Below, piece after piece: positions 34,698 to 51,581 of a DNA stretch of 64,000 nucleotides. Origin of the DNA: Rhynchonema sp. JSB1_4 (lineage: Eukaryota; Nematoda; Chromadorea; Monhysterida; Xyalidae); contig JASAMV010000327.1 of the NCBI GenBank assembly GCA_030248065.1, forward strand, positions 1 through 64,000, given 5' to 3'. The number at the start of each line of letters is the position of its first letter. Within the stretch, counting starts at the first letter, position 1. The notes below the pieces were generated by a model, which worked only from the letters and a program-made list of their open reading frames with translations, was not told the DNA's origin and ran no database searches. The position numbers and the translations under genes are program-made.

Positions 34698-37600
34698 CTA
34701 CCCCACCCTGTATCGCGGACGGTAGACATATCGAATATTGAATCTGGCATGCCGATGGTGAGGTTCTGGCGGCTGTCCCAGGTATCTCCTCTGCGTCCGC
34801 ACTGGACCCAAATTGTTGTTGGGTTTCCCATGTTTGTTTATGTTGGGTACCACCAATCTGCCGCCAACTATGAGTTTGTCATCGAACGGCAACTTCTCGA
34901 ACTTAGGGTACTCGAGAATCCGCACTGGTGATGTTTCATAGTCGTACTCTTTGGTGCCATTTGGGTGCGTGATCCAACCGACCAGCCTTTTGCGCCAGAT
35001 GCAACCCTGCTCCCCGCAATAGACGTCGTTCAAGTGACCGCGATATGCCCCGGTCCAATCATCGTCGTAGAAACATCGCAACGGGAATATCGACCGGCAT
35101 TTTAGGCATTGACGCGGGAAGATGTTGCATTCGGGAATTCGACGCGCTGGCGGTGGGTAGCTGGAAAGTAGCAACTAGATATGTACCATGGTCTAATCTG
35201 TGGGTACATTTGCCAGATTGAAGCCTGCCCGACATGCCTAAGCTGGCCAGACTAGTTTGTCTCATACTGAGGTCCGAATCGTCGCATAATAACTGACACA
35301 GGACGTTACGTGAAACGTCACGTTAATCAGTCTACAACCCACCTCACAACCATCGATGTTTCATCACCCTCATCCACACACTGTCCACCCTCCGAATTTG
35401 CACGACAGAAAATGGCCACCCTTTCACCGGTCAACTCGGATGCGCAGTAATGTTGGGTAATCGTGATGAAATGTTTGGTGCTCGGAAACATACGGTCACA
35501 TTTGACACGCTCAGTCGCTGAAACATCATAAGGAATCAGTAAAATTGGCAACAAAAATTCGGTCCTAAGTTTTGAAAAGACGCACTTCTTCGACAATCTA
35601 CCCTGGTGATCGGTTGTTTGCTGTTCGTCCTTCCATCCTCAATCCAGTTGGCAATCGTTTTATCAGCAGCATCAATGGTGCACACGAGGTAGAGCTTCTG
35701 GTCACTGATTTGTGCGTGCTGATCTTCGTCACTTTCGAAAATGGTGAGCACACGATTCGATTCGCTCACACATCCGACCGTTTCTACCACTGTTCGTTCC
35801 GGATACTCCCCATGCTCGTTGGGAATGTCGGCGCCGTAGTCAAGCTCAACGCCGTTAGCAATCAGGGCCAGGCAGGCTGGAAATTGGTAAATTGTGCTGC
35901 GGTCACTATGACGATGATCTGGTACACCGACTGTCGGACAAGTATGGGCACAAATTGTCGTGATTGAATGCGCTACATCATTAAGTGACCCTACTTGGGT
36001 CGGAAATGAAACTGTCTTGGCCAATGTGCCTTTTCGTATGAAGGACATTGATGATCTTTATTTCTCCTTGATATGTATTTACCAATGCTGCTGACATCGT
36101 TGTTCACTAGCTGGTGCTGAACACTTTTTAAATTATAGACAAATCAGAAAAGCTTCAACTGTGCACGTACACGTGCCCCTAAGTGTCACGTGACCAATGC
36201 AGGTCTATGCGATTGATATAGGCTGTGCTGAAAGCATGATTTCACAAAGTAAAGCTACCAACTCGGACAGTCCTGTGTCTCGCACTGTGCTGTCTCTGTC
36301 AATTCGGGACATTCCATTCCGTCACCCTTTGGTTGCACAATGATGTCCCTGGTTCGTTCTTGCATGCCCCCACCACACGTTGCGCTGCACGCACTCCAGT
36401 GTTGCGACCATTCGCTCACTTCGCAGTCGACTGCAGTGTGATGCGTGGTTTGGTGACTGCGCCGATCCTACATACTTGTGCATCGCCACTGACGAACACC
36501 TCGCCCTTGCAGTCAGAAGACAAAAGTGAGGCGAATGCATGGTGTACATTCTGTTTGTCTACTTAACTGGCAGATTTGTTGACGAAAATTTTTTTTGAGT
36601 TTGCAGCGTAGCGAAACTCGACATCTGATGAACACGATAACAAAAATGGTGGCACCACATATTATGTAAGATGTCAAACAGTTCTGTATTATTAGAACCT
36701 AAAAAAGGATGCTCACCATCGCAGCTGTGTTGGTTGCAGTTTTGCTCATCTTGCAAAGCACCGCAGTCCTGTCCACCGTTGGCTGCTTCAATCAATATCG
36801 ACCGGTCACGGTACTGGACGCCACCACCACATTCTCGATCACAATCGGACCATTCGGACCAAGTGGACGTCTCGCAATCGATTGGGTCCACATCGTCGCC
36901 TGAACAGTTGCTTGTTTATCTTTATATATGTTTAGTTTTTATTAATGACCATACATGCCCCCTTGGTCCATTTGGCTCCTGAAGGGGGCCACCGTTTCGG
37001 AACGAAGAAGGAAAAAGAACCCGTAAATTGCAGGATTTTCATTCTGATACACTTCAAAAGCCCAAAAATCGCGCGCTTTGCGCATCAGATACAACTCATT
37101 TTCGATGAAATTTAGCTTTCTGGGCGCGTAAAAGGTGCCAAAATTTCGCGCGACTGTTACATTTTGTTTCATAATTGGTGTGCAAAGCGCGAAATTCTAA
37201 ACAAGCACTAGATAAAAATGACTTTTCAAAAATGGAACAAGCACAGGATAAAAATGACGTTTTGGATTTGGCCACTCCCTTGGCCAAAAGCTGTATCCGC
37301 CACTGGTGTATGTTAATGGTCGAATGCATGCTTATGTTTTTCTTTGTGGATGTCAGTTGTATTTTGTGGTTGGAGAGCACAGAAGGCACCTTGGGAGCAG
37401 AGCATATTTTGGGTATGGTTATTTTTGGACGCGTCTGGGGTGAAGCGGGCTGTGGTGTGATGTTTTTGGCTAAGGGCGCCCTTAGTCATAGTGGAAAATG
37501 GAAATGGAAATGCAAAAAATATTCTATGTCCAAGTTTTCCATTTCCATTTCCAATATGACTAAGGGCATACTGGAAATGGAAAATGGAAATGAAACAAAA

Positions 37601-39491
37601 CATTTTCTGTGTGAATTTTGACCAATCAGCGGCCGAGAATTGAGTGGAACAGAAAATGTTTTTGTCACATGTCAAAACATGGCTGCTGCAGTAAATGTTT
37701 TATTTCATTTCCATTTTCCATTTCCAGTATGCCCTTAGTCATATTGGAAATGGAAATGGAAAACTTGGACATAGATTATTTTTTGCATTTCCATTTCCAT
37801 TTTCCACTATGACTAAGGGCGCCCTAAGTCTAATCGTCTTTTTCGGCGTGACAACAACGCCAAAATGTGCGCGCAAGTCCTGCCGTACACGCAGTCTTGT
37901 CACATACGACGGTCACGACAATTGTGTCGTACATTGCAGAGCATTGCAGATGTCGTATGCGACACTTATTTCTGGAACATTCTGAGCTGTTCTGGAATTT
38001 GATAACGTTGAAAAAATAAGCGTATATGCTATTTATTTATTTATTTCTATTTTTTATGTTTTTAAGCTTTCCAATGAACTGAAATTGTGCGGAATTGGCG
38101 CGGTACAAGTGGGATGTGTAATTTTATGCTTGTGGCATGCGCGGTAATTGTGTCGTATTCGACGGCACGTTTACGTTTTTGTGTATGCTTAGATTTTATG
38201 TTCATGTTTATGTTTCTTGAGTGTTTAAAGCGCGTGCTTTTGTGCATGTTTATGTGCACGGTTCCTCTTTTGTGTGTTATGCGTGCTTACGCGCATGTGT
38301 GTGTGCATGTTTATGTTTGGTCAGGCTGAAGCTTGACCAACCCTAGCTCAGCTCACCCTCAATACAGTGCACACTGTAGACTTTGACTTTGTCTCCAGCT
38401 GCGCTGGTCGCCGTCCAGTTTCCCACGTATTGCGCCGAACCAAATTGAGTTGATACTTTGAAACGTTCACATTTCAATTGAATCGACTGATCACCAAGAA
38501 TTGTCCTGCAATAAATTCACAATGTTTTAAACCAGAACGTAACATGCATCGTGAAACATCACTTACCCATCAGCTAGAGCCAGTACCCTGTTAGGTGTGT
38601 CGACGCAGCCGATAGAGTTGGCAATTGTGTCAATGTCGTAGTATCCGTCGTGGAAAATTGTTGTGGAGAAATGGAAGGCCACGCCCTCTCCGACAAGATC
38701 TTCACAAGCTGGGTCTGAAACACAAGCAGATTGCTCACTGTGATCCTCATAAAGGCAAACTGCACCAACAGCATCGATTTCGAAAATCCAGATGCTCCAT
38801 TTTGTATTCTTCAACGTATAACATTTCTCAAATCAGCAGCCACGTCAGAATGTATTACTATTCTGCTAAGCTGCGAAATCGAGCTCATGTTGGTGTAGTT
38901 TGCCTAAAAAACTGCGTCAGTTTAGGTTTTCGAGTTATTTGTCACGTTCGTTTCAGGCTTGACAGCTGACCACACGACGACCACTACGCACTGTCCAGTA
39001 CTTTCCACTAAGTTCAAACCAAGACAATTGTTTATCAAACGGTCGACAAACCGTACCGAGCTCTTCTCCGTTTGGACTTTCACTCCCTGAAAAGGAATGC
39101 AGATTCAGAGTCTATTTTGTTTCAGTTTAGAGGTTTAAAATGCAGAAAAAATGCAATAGAAGCCACCAACTTGAATTGGGTGTTTGTTCAGGCTCATAAT
39201 CAATCACGAAAATGCCGTCTTTTTCAGCTGAAAATTGGGTTAAATATTTTCGGAACACTCTCAGTCAATTAAAATCATGAAAATGGAAAGCGGCATCAAA
39301 CTCATGGTGTAATCGGCTGAGTCATTAATCGGACGTTTCAGGTTGACAGCTGCCCCTAGCTGCAGAGAATGGACGAAAAGCAGGATAGATAACCAGAATA
39401 TGGGCATTGTTGGAATAAAAAACATGGCAATTCTTGGCATGTAAATTTCTGCAATTAAGAGCAGAGAAATTTTCAGAGCAGAGAAAGGCAT
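34698..39491 (-). CDS. Secreted protein with two thrombospondin type 1 repeats and a repeated Cys module
   Basis: A signal-peptide exon (39491 or 39440 start; IFWLSILLFVHSLQLGAAV) is followed by an exon at about 39090-38955 (NGEELGTVCRPFD). Module copy 1 is in two exons, about 38716-38568 (PACEDLVGEGVAFHF, SIGCVDTPNRVLAL) and 38505-38355 (DQSIQLKCERFKVSTQF). Two TSP1 repeats follow, each in its own exon: WSEWSDCDRECGGGVQYRD near 36870-36710 and WSACSATCGGGMQERTRD near 36440-36260. Module copy 2 lies near 35910-35610 (PACLALIANGVELDYG, TVGCVSESNRVLTIF) and 35520-35330 (VKCDRMFPSTKHF). A C-terminal exon (35174-34698, CGEQGCIWRKRLVGW) ends at TGA. WSxW/WSxxC motifs suggest C-mannosylation. Whether this is one gene or two is inferred: the first part could stop at 38347, but a GTGAGC donor just before that stop and the shared module favour one extracellular protein. 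The function is unknown. Confidence 0.6.
37474..37824. mobile_element. Palindromic MITE with TAA duplication (N), PIF/Harbinger-like
   Basis: Long inverted repeats begin GGGCGCCCTTAGTCATAG and are flanked by TAA on both sides. Inside them lies a second inverted pair around ACTAAGGGCATACTGGAAAT, with GGAAATGG runs. Length is 351 bp. It sits in the long intron before the TSP1 exons. Confidence 0.85.
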
Positions 39492-40336
39492 GTCACGTCA
39501 CACAGCAAGAAAGAACACAAAATATGTTGATCACATTCCCATGCACTGGGTGATTATTATCTCTATCAGTTTGATATCCTAATTCCAATGATGAATTTTC
39601 GCCCAATTTTCAGCAGCTGAAAAAACGTTCAAATGCAATTGAAAACACGCGCACGAACAAACTGGACGTTGAGAGAAAACGTTGCGATTTATTTATTACC
39701 GTGTGTAAATTTTAGATCGATTGTTGAGAGGAAATAAACCGGATTAAACTATAATGCAGATATGCGCACAACAGCCTTTAAGGTTTTTACCTCTGTGTTT
39801 TTTTACTGTAACCTGCAATTGGTGAACGTGTATGACTTCATAAACCTGCATGAATGTGCCATGAAAACAAAGATTATGGAAAGTTGACTATTTATGGTTT
39901 GCTTTTAATGGGCGAAAATGGGCAAATTCGTTTATACCTTGCCGATTAAACCTTTCAACTCAGCAATGATGAAAAATAAGGCAGAACGGACGCGCGCACA
40001 ATACGAAAGCAACTAAAAAATAGAACTTCGAAGAACAAAATTGCAAATTATTTATGCATTGACACTTTTTCGTGTCGGAACAACATTATTCTCGGTTTAA
40101 AGCAACACGTTATTTGATAAACTGATTCACTAAAATAAGGGGTTGCATGTTTCCTGACATTACTAATGTCAAGCATACGATTCACGATGATTTGTGGATG
40201 GACTATTAGTTCTCAAAGTGCAGCGGCAATGAATAAAAATTGCAAAAGAAGTATGTAGCTGTTGAAATGAAACCTTCGTTAAGGTCACAAACTTTTCGAC
40301 AACTTTTTCGACGTTCAATTTCGAAATTGTCTAATT

Positions 40337-45395
<5,059 letters not shown>

Positions 45396-45966
45396 TTAAA
45401 GGAGTTCAGGATATGGTGGACGGGGTGCGGGCTTGCGAGGCCCAGAAGGACGGCGCGGACGGAAGGACGGTCTACGGGGACCGCGGGAGCGGAATTGGGG
45501 TCGACGCGGACTGAATGTTTGTCCTCTGGGTCGGCCGATTGGTGGGAAACCAGGAATCGGGGGACCATTCGAAAATTGGTCATGTTTCAGGGCAGAGAGT
45601 AGCACATCGCCTAACACCGATTTGGGCACCTCGATGCTCAAGTAGCGACATTCGTAGCTCGTGAAGTCACGCATTGGCGTACCGACAACGACCGGCGTCA
45701 CCTGGGAACATCTGTTCTGTTTATTATTATTTCGTTCTCCTGCGCTCGTCGGAACTCTTCTGTTCTTTTGTACGGAGACGGTAGATCAAAAGATCCAGGT
45801 GTGATAACCGCACCTTGTGACAAAACATTTCCTTTGGACATTTCCCATCCATGCATCCTTGATTATCATGCGAGTCACGACCATTGTTCTGATGGGGATA
45901 ACATTGCACTTGGATCACGAACAGCGGCAACAACACCTGACACAAAACGGTGATTGCGACAAGAGC
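45396..45966 (-). CDS. Small secreted basic protein with an Arg/Pro-rich tail
   Basis: An upstream exon (about 45966-45815) follows a GTCAG acceptor. It begins with a strongly hydrophobic stretch (ALVAITVLCQVLLPLFVIQV) that looks like a signal peptide, then short Cys-containing sequence (QGCMDGKCPKEMFCHK) up to a GTGCGG donor. The next exon (about 45711-45396, after CAG) encodes DFTSYECRYLSIEVPKSVLG and a tail dominated by Arg, Pro, Phe and Gly (GRPRGQTFSPRRPQFRSRG, then FRPRRPSGPRKPAPRPPYP), ending at a stop. The initiator exon was not identified; a MITE lies just upstream. The basic proline-rich tail could suggest a structural, nucleic-acid-binding or defence role. None is shown by the sequence. 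Confidence 0.5.
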
Positions 45967-46083
45967 CTGACGAAGGTAGGTTCAATGCACAGCTCCACAC
46001 CAGCAGAAATTTGGGCTCAGGTTTGGGACACACTGACTTACAGTGCCCGCGCCCACTGAATGCTTACCAACATTTGACAGTTA

Positions 46084-46912
46084 GGCTGCCTTCACAATGC
46101 ATGCGCGTTTGCGCGTTTGCGCATTTGCGCACGAAAGTGACGCGCATTTGTGTTCACAATGCATTTGCGCGTTTGCGTGTCTGCGCGTTTTTGACGCGCA
46201 AACGCGCAAAAAATACGATTAGGATTGGTTCTAATTTTGCGTGCGCGTTTGGCTTGCCCGAGCTGCCTGAAGCAAAAAACATTATTATTTCAACAAATTA
46301 TATTTTAAAAACGATATGGCCACCCGTTACGATCCTTTTACGTTTGTTGTTTTATCACTCAGCCATTGTTTATGTTTCATTTCAAAAGTCATTCTTTCAC
46401 AGGAAACAAAATGTCCAAAATTGTATTTTTCACAACTTGTCGTGTTTGTTTCTTGTTCGTATGCTTTTCTTTGAACAATTTCAATGGAATCGGGTGGAGG
46501 GTTCAACTTTTGTTCTGTTTGATAGCAATTTTATGTATTTTCTATCATTAGTTGCCAAAAAATATTCCGCAATCTCAAGTTTTCCTTTTAAAAATTACAT
46601 CATAGGACAGCAAAGGTGAATGCTCATCAACAGACGATGAGCTCAATCTCCCGCCGGACGCATGCCAGGCCGGTACGAATATGAAAATGCAAAAAAAAAC
46701 AACTGTTCCAAATTTCATGCACACGCTATTCTAATCGGATGCGCAAACGCGCATGTCCATTGTGAACACAGATGCGCACTGCGCGTTTGCGCTTGCGCGT
46801 TTGCGCATGAAATTTGCATTGTGAACACCAATGCGCGTCAAAAAATGTGACGCGCAAACGCGCATGCGCAAACGCGCAAATGCGCAAACGCGCATGCATT
46901 GTGAAGGCAGCC
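46084..46912. mobile_element. MITE (O) with GCGCGTTTGCGC arrays, 829 bp
   Basis: Ends GGCTGCCTTCACAATGCATG and CATGCATTGTGAAGGCAGCC are inverted repeats extended by GCGCGTTTGCGC short tandem units on both sides. Flanks TTA and TTT suggest a 3-bp duplication of TTA/TWA type. The interior is AT-rich and lacks a transposase. Confidence 0.8.
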
Positions 46913-47369
46913 TTTGCGCTAGACTTACCGAAATAAGCACCATTCTTGCCGGCTGATTTCCTGTATTCGATCGAATTTAACTACCAACAGTACAAATACA
47001 TAGAATGAAACTAATGAACTAAAGCCCTAATAAAACAAAATCCAATCCCGTGGCTGTCTGGGAGCGACCTTTTCATGAATGTATGAATGGCATGGTTTCG
47101 AAACAAAATCAGCAGAATGTTCAATGGGGGTGCACTTGATTTAGTTTTTATTCAAATAATGTACACCGACAACCATACATAAGCTCAACAAAGTGTAGCA
47201 ACTTTGCATAATTAGGACAGGTTGTTTCATGGCACTTTTGATTAGTTTAATAGGAGTTTATTTTATGGAGTAGACGAAAGCACAGAAATTGACTGTTTTT
47301 ATTTGCGTTAACGTTGAATAAAAGGCAAGTGATATGCAACAGGTACATACATGATCATAATTTATTTGC
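46913..47369. other. Region 3' of amylase B, no gene recognised
   Basis: AT-rich sequence between MITE O and the amylase B stop. It probably includes the 3' UTR. Confidence 0.4.
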
Positions 47370-50042
47370 TCAACCGTTGACATGAATGGCCACGAAGGAC
47401 AGAGATGGAATTTGCACCTGCGCTCGGCCTGAACCATCGACCTGAAAAACGATATGAAAAGTTGTTGTTCCAGGGTTGTGCAGTCGATGTAAGAATGCAT
47501 TTGAATCAATCTATTATGAAAGAATGAATAAACCATTACGTTTGAGATTCACAAATCGGTTTGGAACAAGCTTATCAAAACCGTTGTAGCACACAGTACG
47601 GTCCAGCTTGTTTCCACATCCCCAGAATCACACGGGACAACAGAAAATTTTTCAACAAACTCTCGATACGACACTGACCTGTACAGTGGTTCCAGAGCAG
47701 CCATTCTCGTTCGGTTCCCCCGTGTACGCATCACAGTAACTGCCAGCCGGCAGTGATGTTTCAGCCGTGAATGACCACGTGTTGAAACCGTTGTTGAGCG
47801 CGAAGAAACCGCAACCTGATGTTGGAAGGGAGGGGATGAAAGATGGAAATATTTTCAAATAGGAAAAAATATATGGAAAAAACCTTGGTAAGCGAACGCC
47901 AGACAATTATCGGTATCGTTCTTGATGTTTATCATCTGTTTTCCATTGCAAATACCCCTGAATCGGGCCATGCGTTTGGTTGCCGGCCATCGATGCTCAC
48001 ACACCCAACCCGAATCTTGTTTGCAAGTCTCATCAGAGTTGAACTGCGGACTGCCTCCCTTGAAACATCAGGGTATATACCCTTTTGCGGGCTTTTGGAG
48101 CAAAAGTCTGAGTCTGAACTCACCGGGGGTCCTTGATCATGTCCACCAAAGTAGTATCCACTCAACACCCTCGGTATGCCGTAATTCCAAGCCAACATGT
48201 ATCCGACAGCCAATTGGTACATTTTACCGTCCTTGTATGTCAACACCGCATGTCCCTCATCACGTTGCGTGTCGTGGTCGTCGACAAAAACCTGAGTGAT
48301 ACTTTCCTAGATACGTAAATCAGGGAAATCTTGTGTCACTTTTATTGGTACATAATTGACAAACCACAACATCGTGTCCAGCCCAATAGTTCCAGGCCTC
48401 ACCAAAATTCCAGAAATATTTGAAATTCTTTTGACGTCGCACGCCGGCCGTCAGATCGTTGCCGTACTTGAAGTTAGTAATGCGACCGAAAGTATGGAAT
48501 TTATTGTTTATATTTTTCTGGATGTTTTGAAGTCAAACTGAGAATGAATAGTAACAATAAAGTACCATTGTTGACGTATTCATCTCCCTTCACCGCCTCA
48601 CCACCGTGATCGATCACTTCCTGCACTGAAAATGTTCGAGCGTTGTCGCCGAAAACCTGGAACATTTCATTAATTTTTAATATCAAAAATTAAAATTTTT
48701 TGAAAGTCGATGCTGACATCGGATTTGAGATTGTGCGTCTTGCCCAACATAGCCGCAACATTGCCCGGATACATGTGCTTGGCGGCGTCGATTCGAATTC
48801 CCGCCACTCCAATGTCGATCAGATCCGACCAGTAATCGGCCACTTTGCCCCTCACATAGTCGGTGTCATGGTTGAGATCGAGCAAACCAACAAGACGACA
48901 GCGACGTACCTGCCATCAAGCAAACATTGGTGAAAGTCATTAAAATGCGTCGCAAACATGCCTGTTGCCGTTCATTGGGCATTAGTTGTCTCTGACTGCA
49001 GTGTGTTTTGTTAGTTTTTTTATCCTGTCTCAAGAGTCGAATGGTACGCGTTGCCCCGGGGCATCATCAGTGTAAATGGAAAATTACATATGTATGTGGC
49101 CACTATGGCCCCAAAGAGGTCAGAACAGATCGTATTGCTCGAAACCATCTCAGTGAGGTCTACCAAAAGCGACCTGCTGCTGCGTGATTCCCAGAAGTTC
49201 GCTCTTCAGGCCCAACTATACTTCGTTCATTCATAGAACAAAGAACAAATTCTCGCGCGCTGATTGGCTGTTGAAGATACGTGGACCAATCAGCGCGCGA
49301 GAATTTGTTCTTTGTTCTCTGAGAGAACGAAGTATAGTTAGGCCTTAAAGCCAAGCACTCACATGATCAGCACAACACGTGTAGTCTCCGCCTTGTATGT
49401 CACCGTGACAATATTTGTCATTGAAATCGTTCGGTCCAAACGGTACCCCGGGGAACTGTTCCACGCCATCGGAGCCATCGAACGAAGTACCGTCAGTGCC
49501 GGTGCCTTTGCCACCCACCCCGACCATGTGATTGTTCACAACGTCTGCTATTATGCTGAAACATCAGACAGGCGCTATGGCTGGGCTGATGTTTCACGAA
49601 AGTGCATTATCAAAAATGCACTCAAGATTCACAGTAACCCAAACAAGCTACCGTAACCTACCGTACTCCCACTTTGTTGCATCGATCCACCATGTCAATG
49701 AATTCCTGTCTTGTGCCACTGCGACTGTGTAGTTTGTAGCTGACCGGTTGATATCTGGTCCACCAGGCCGAGCCCTGGATGTGCTCCATCGGCGGGGAGA
49801 CCTGATGTAGATTATTCCTTCAAATTTTAAGTGAAACATTAGTTAGTGAAATCAGCTATCGAAACCTGAACAGCTCCGAATTTGTATTTGGAGAGAAAAT
49901 TCTCGCATTCGCTGGCGATGTCATTCCATTTCCATTCGAACAACTGCACCATCGTGGGAATCGCATGAAGGTTTTCGTAGTCATCGGCAAGGGCGGCCAC
50001 CGACAGGCCCACCAGCACACAAGCAACAAAGTAACGTTGCAT
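47370..50042 (-). CDS. Alpha-amylase (GH13, animal type), copy B
   Basis: Ten exons at 50042-49866, 49801-49662, 49555-49363, 48909-48718, 48656-48566, 48486-48365, 48306-48124, 48058-47884, 47815-47679 and 47441-47370 give 493 residues. Exon boundaries and phases are identical to copy A. A typical signal peptide ([16 protein letters not shown]) is followed by [20 protein letters not shown], region I DVVNNHM, region [12 protein letters not shown], region [16 protein letters not shown], region [12 protein letters not shown] and the canonical end VAIHVNG. All three catalytic acids are present. Region IV has Asp where copy A and most animal amylases have the chloride-ligand Asn. The exon 6 acceptor reads TTTCG|GTCGC instead of an AG, while every other junction is canonical. 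Intron 2 ends in a decamer hairpin and intron 3 holds a palindromic element. Confidence 0.93.
49208..49346. repeat. Short palindromic element (P) in amylase B intron 3
   Basis: AGGCCCAACTATACTTCGTT pairs with AACGAAGTATAGTTAGGCCT, and GAATTTGTTCTTTGTTCT with its complement, leaving a loop of about 25 bp between CGCGCGCTGATTGG and CCAATCAGCGCGCG. The whole 139 bp can fold into one hairpin. Confidence 0.75.
49557..49596 (-). repeat. Hairpin of two decamers ending at a splice acceptor
   Basis: Read in the amylase B direction, TGAAACATCAG and CTGATGTTTCAG lie 18 bases apart as inverted copies. The second copy's final CAG is the acceptor of exon 3. Confidence 0.7.
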
Positions 50043-50389
50043 TTGACTTGAGTCGCCTGCAGTTAGGGAACAGCAAATGAATGAATGACCAAAAAATGAG
50101 GACTATGTTTTTTAGACAATTTTCACAGACACGACGTCACGGCAGCTGTAGGTTTTCCCAGTGGGAGACAAAATGTTACGCGCGGTTTCAGCTTTGATAA
50201 ACAGACAAGGTTCACTTTTGAGTGCGATAAGCCGTTTATTTTTGGAGTTTCAATGTGTTTGCTCGTAATTGCATTTTGATAATGTCAATGTGTTGTTTCG
50301 TTATGGGTGGGGACATATTAGCACGTACCAAAAGCTTTTTGGCAGCGCAGATTGCACGTACACACTGCAGTTGCATTCATTTCATTCAG

Positions 50390-50826
50390 CTGAGCTGCGT
50401 AGAAGAATGTTTAGAAGATGAGGATACACCGACCACGCAGACACCACCTGGTTCGAGCACCAGTCCGAAGACGACCACTGAGCAACGCACCGAATCTACA
50501 CCATCACCAAGCACATGACCAACAACAACAGCTTCGTCAAGTGGTACAACTCCCCAAACGGATGCAACAACGGCAGAGTGTACGGTTATTAAGATGTTGA
50601 GTTGGCCAAAAGCGTGTAACACCAAACTTTCTTCACATCTTCTAACTTTCCAAATAACCGGAAATCTTTCCCCGACAGCCCCATGTGCAGACGATGAGTT
50701 CTACTGTGGTGCAGAGAAGGAGCAAGCATTGGCAAAGATCGTGTGTGTGATTCGTTCCAGGACTGTGCCAGCACAAATGCCGATGAAGATAATTGTGAAG
50801 ATGAACAGTGTTGTTTCACTGACTAA
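50390..50826 (+). pseudogene. LDL-receptor class A domain gene with Thr/Pro-rich linker, interrupted
   Basis: After a TTCAG acceptor, the + strand encodes SCVEECLEDEDTPTTQT and a long Thr/Ser/Pro-rich stretch like a glycosylated stalk. The frame meets TGA at 50516-50518, yet the same frame continues as Thr/Ser-rich sequence (PTTTASSSGTTPQTDATTAE). Further on comes an LDLa-like start (CADDEFYCGAEKE). The rest of the domain (KDRVCDSFQDCASTNADEDN) is in another frame, as if one base, expected in a Cys codon, were lost near 50725. It ends CCFTD and TAA. LDLa domains bind calcium and ligands in secreted or membrane proteins. Two independent breaks argue for a pseudogene. A short intron or sequencing errors are alternatives. 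No convincing signal-peptide exon was found upstream. Confidence 0.55.
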
Positions 50827-51581
50827 AATGTCTACCAGCCTGTTTCAGGCAGGACATGATTTTTCTTGGGATTGGGAAGTATCGCTAATGTCCATGATGG
50901 CAGTAGTCCACCATATTTTTCAATGTGGCACGTGTTGGTGAAACAACGTTACCATCCCTTTAGTATTGGGTCAAAAGAAGAAACCGCGATCAAACAACAC
51001 GCAAAACAAGATTTCTTGTATTCGAGCCCATAACTGACAAAGTATCATTGAAAACAGAATAATAATGACAAGCACAAGACAACGCCGAAGACCCAGAGAG
51101 ACAAACACATACAAACAAGCGCAAAACCGAGACCAGCAAAGACGGAGTGTATTAATAAGTGATAAAGACGACATAACTTTGGATCCAACAAATAGAATAA
51201 ATATTATGGATTGCAACAACGAAAAAACCAGACAATATCAAGTTTATATATAATATATCATGCATGAAGCACGAATTGAACACCAAACGATGAGGTACAT
51301 AAAATAACAAATGTCTAGCGTTGTTGGTTTAGTCTGGAGCCTGAATTTTTTTGGTCTAATCTAGAGCCTGAACATCTGAAGTTAAACTTCGAATTCTCAA
51401 AAACGCTTTCTCGCCTGTACTTGCACCATAACCTCTCATATAATTCTATCCCACTACCATGTATCACAGAAATGCTCAAGTTTCGTCCAAACAACATCAA
51501 CCAAGCAGACAAAATTATAGCATTTCCATTCTTCCAACAATTACTAGTCAAACTCAACATAGTCGAACCAAACAAGTGCAG
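50827..51581. other. No gene recognised
   Basis: Probable 3' flanks of the convergent LDLa remnant and TRIQK. Nothing further is supported. Confidence 0.4.

Noticed and set aside
38347..38360. Stop codon as definite end of the secreted protein gene
   Set aside because: A good GTGAGC donor precedes it and the same Cys module recurs further along the strand, so I treated the stop as probably intronic. This remains uncertain.
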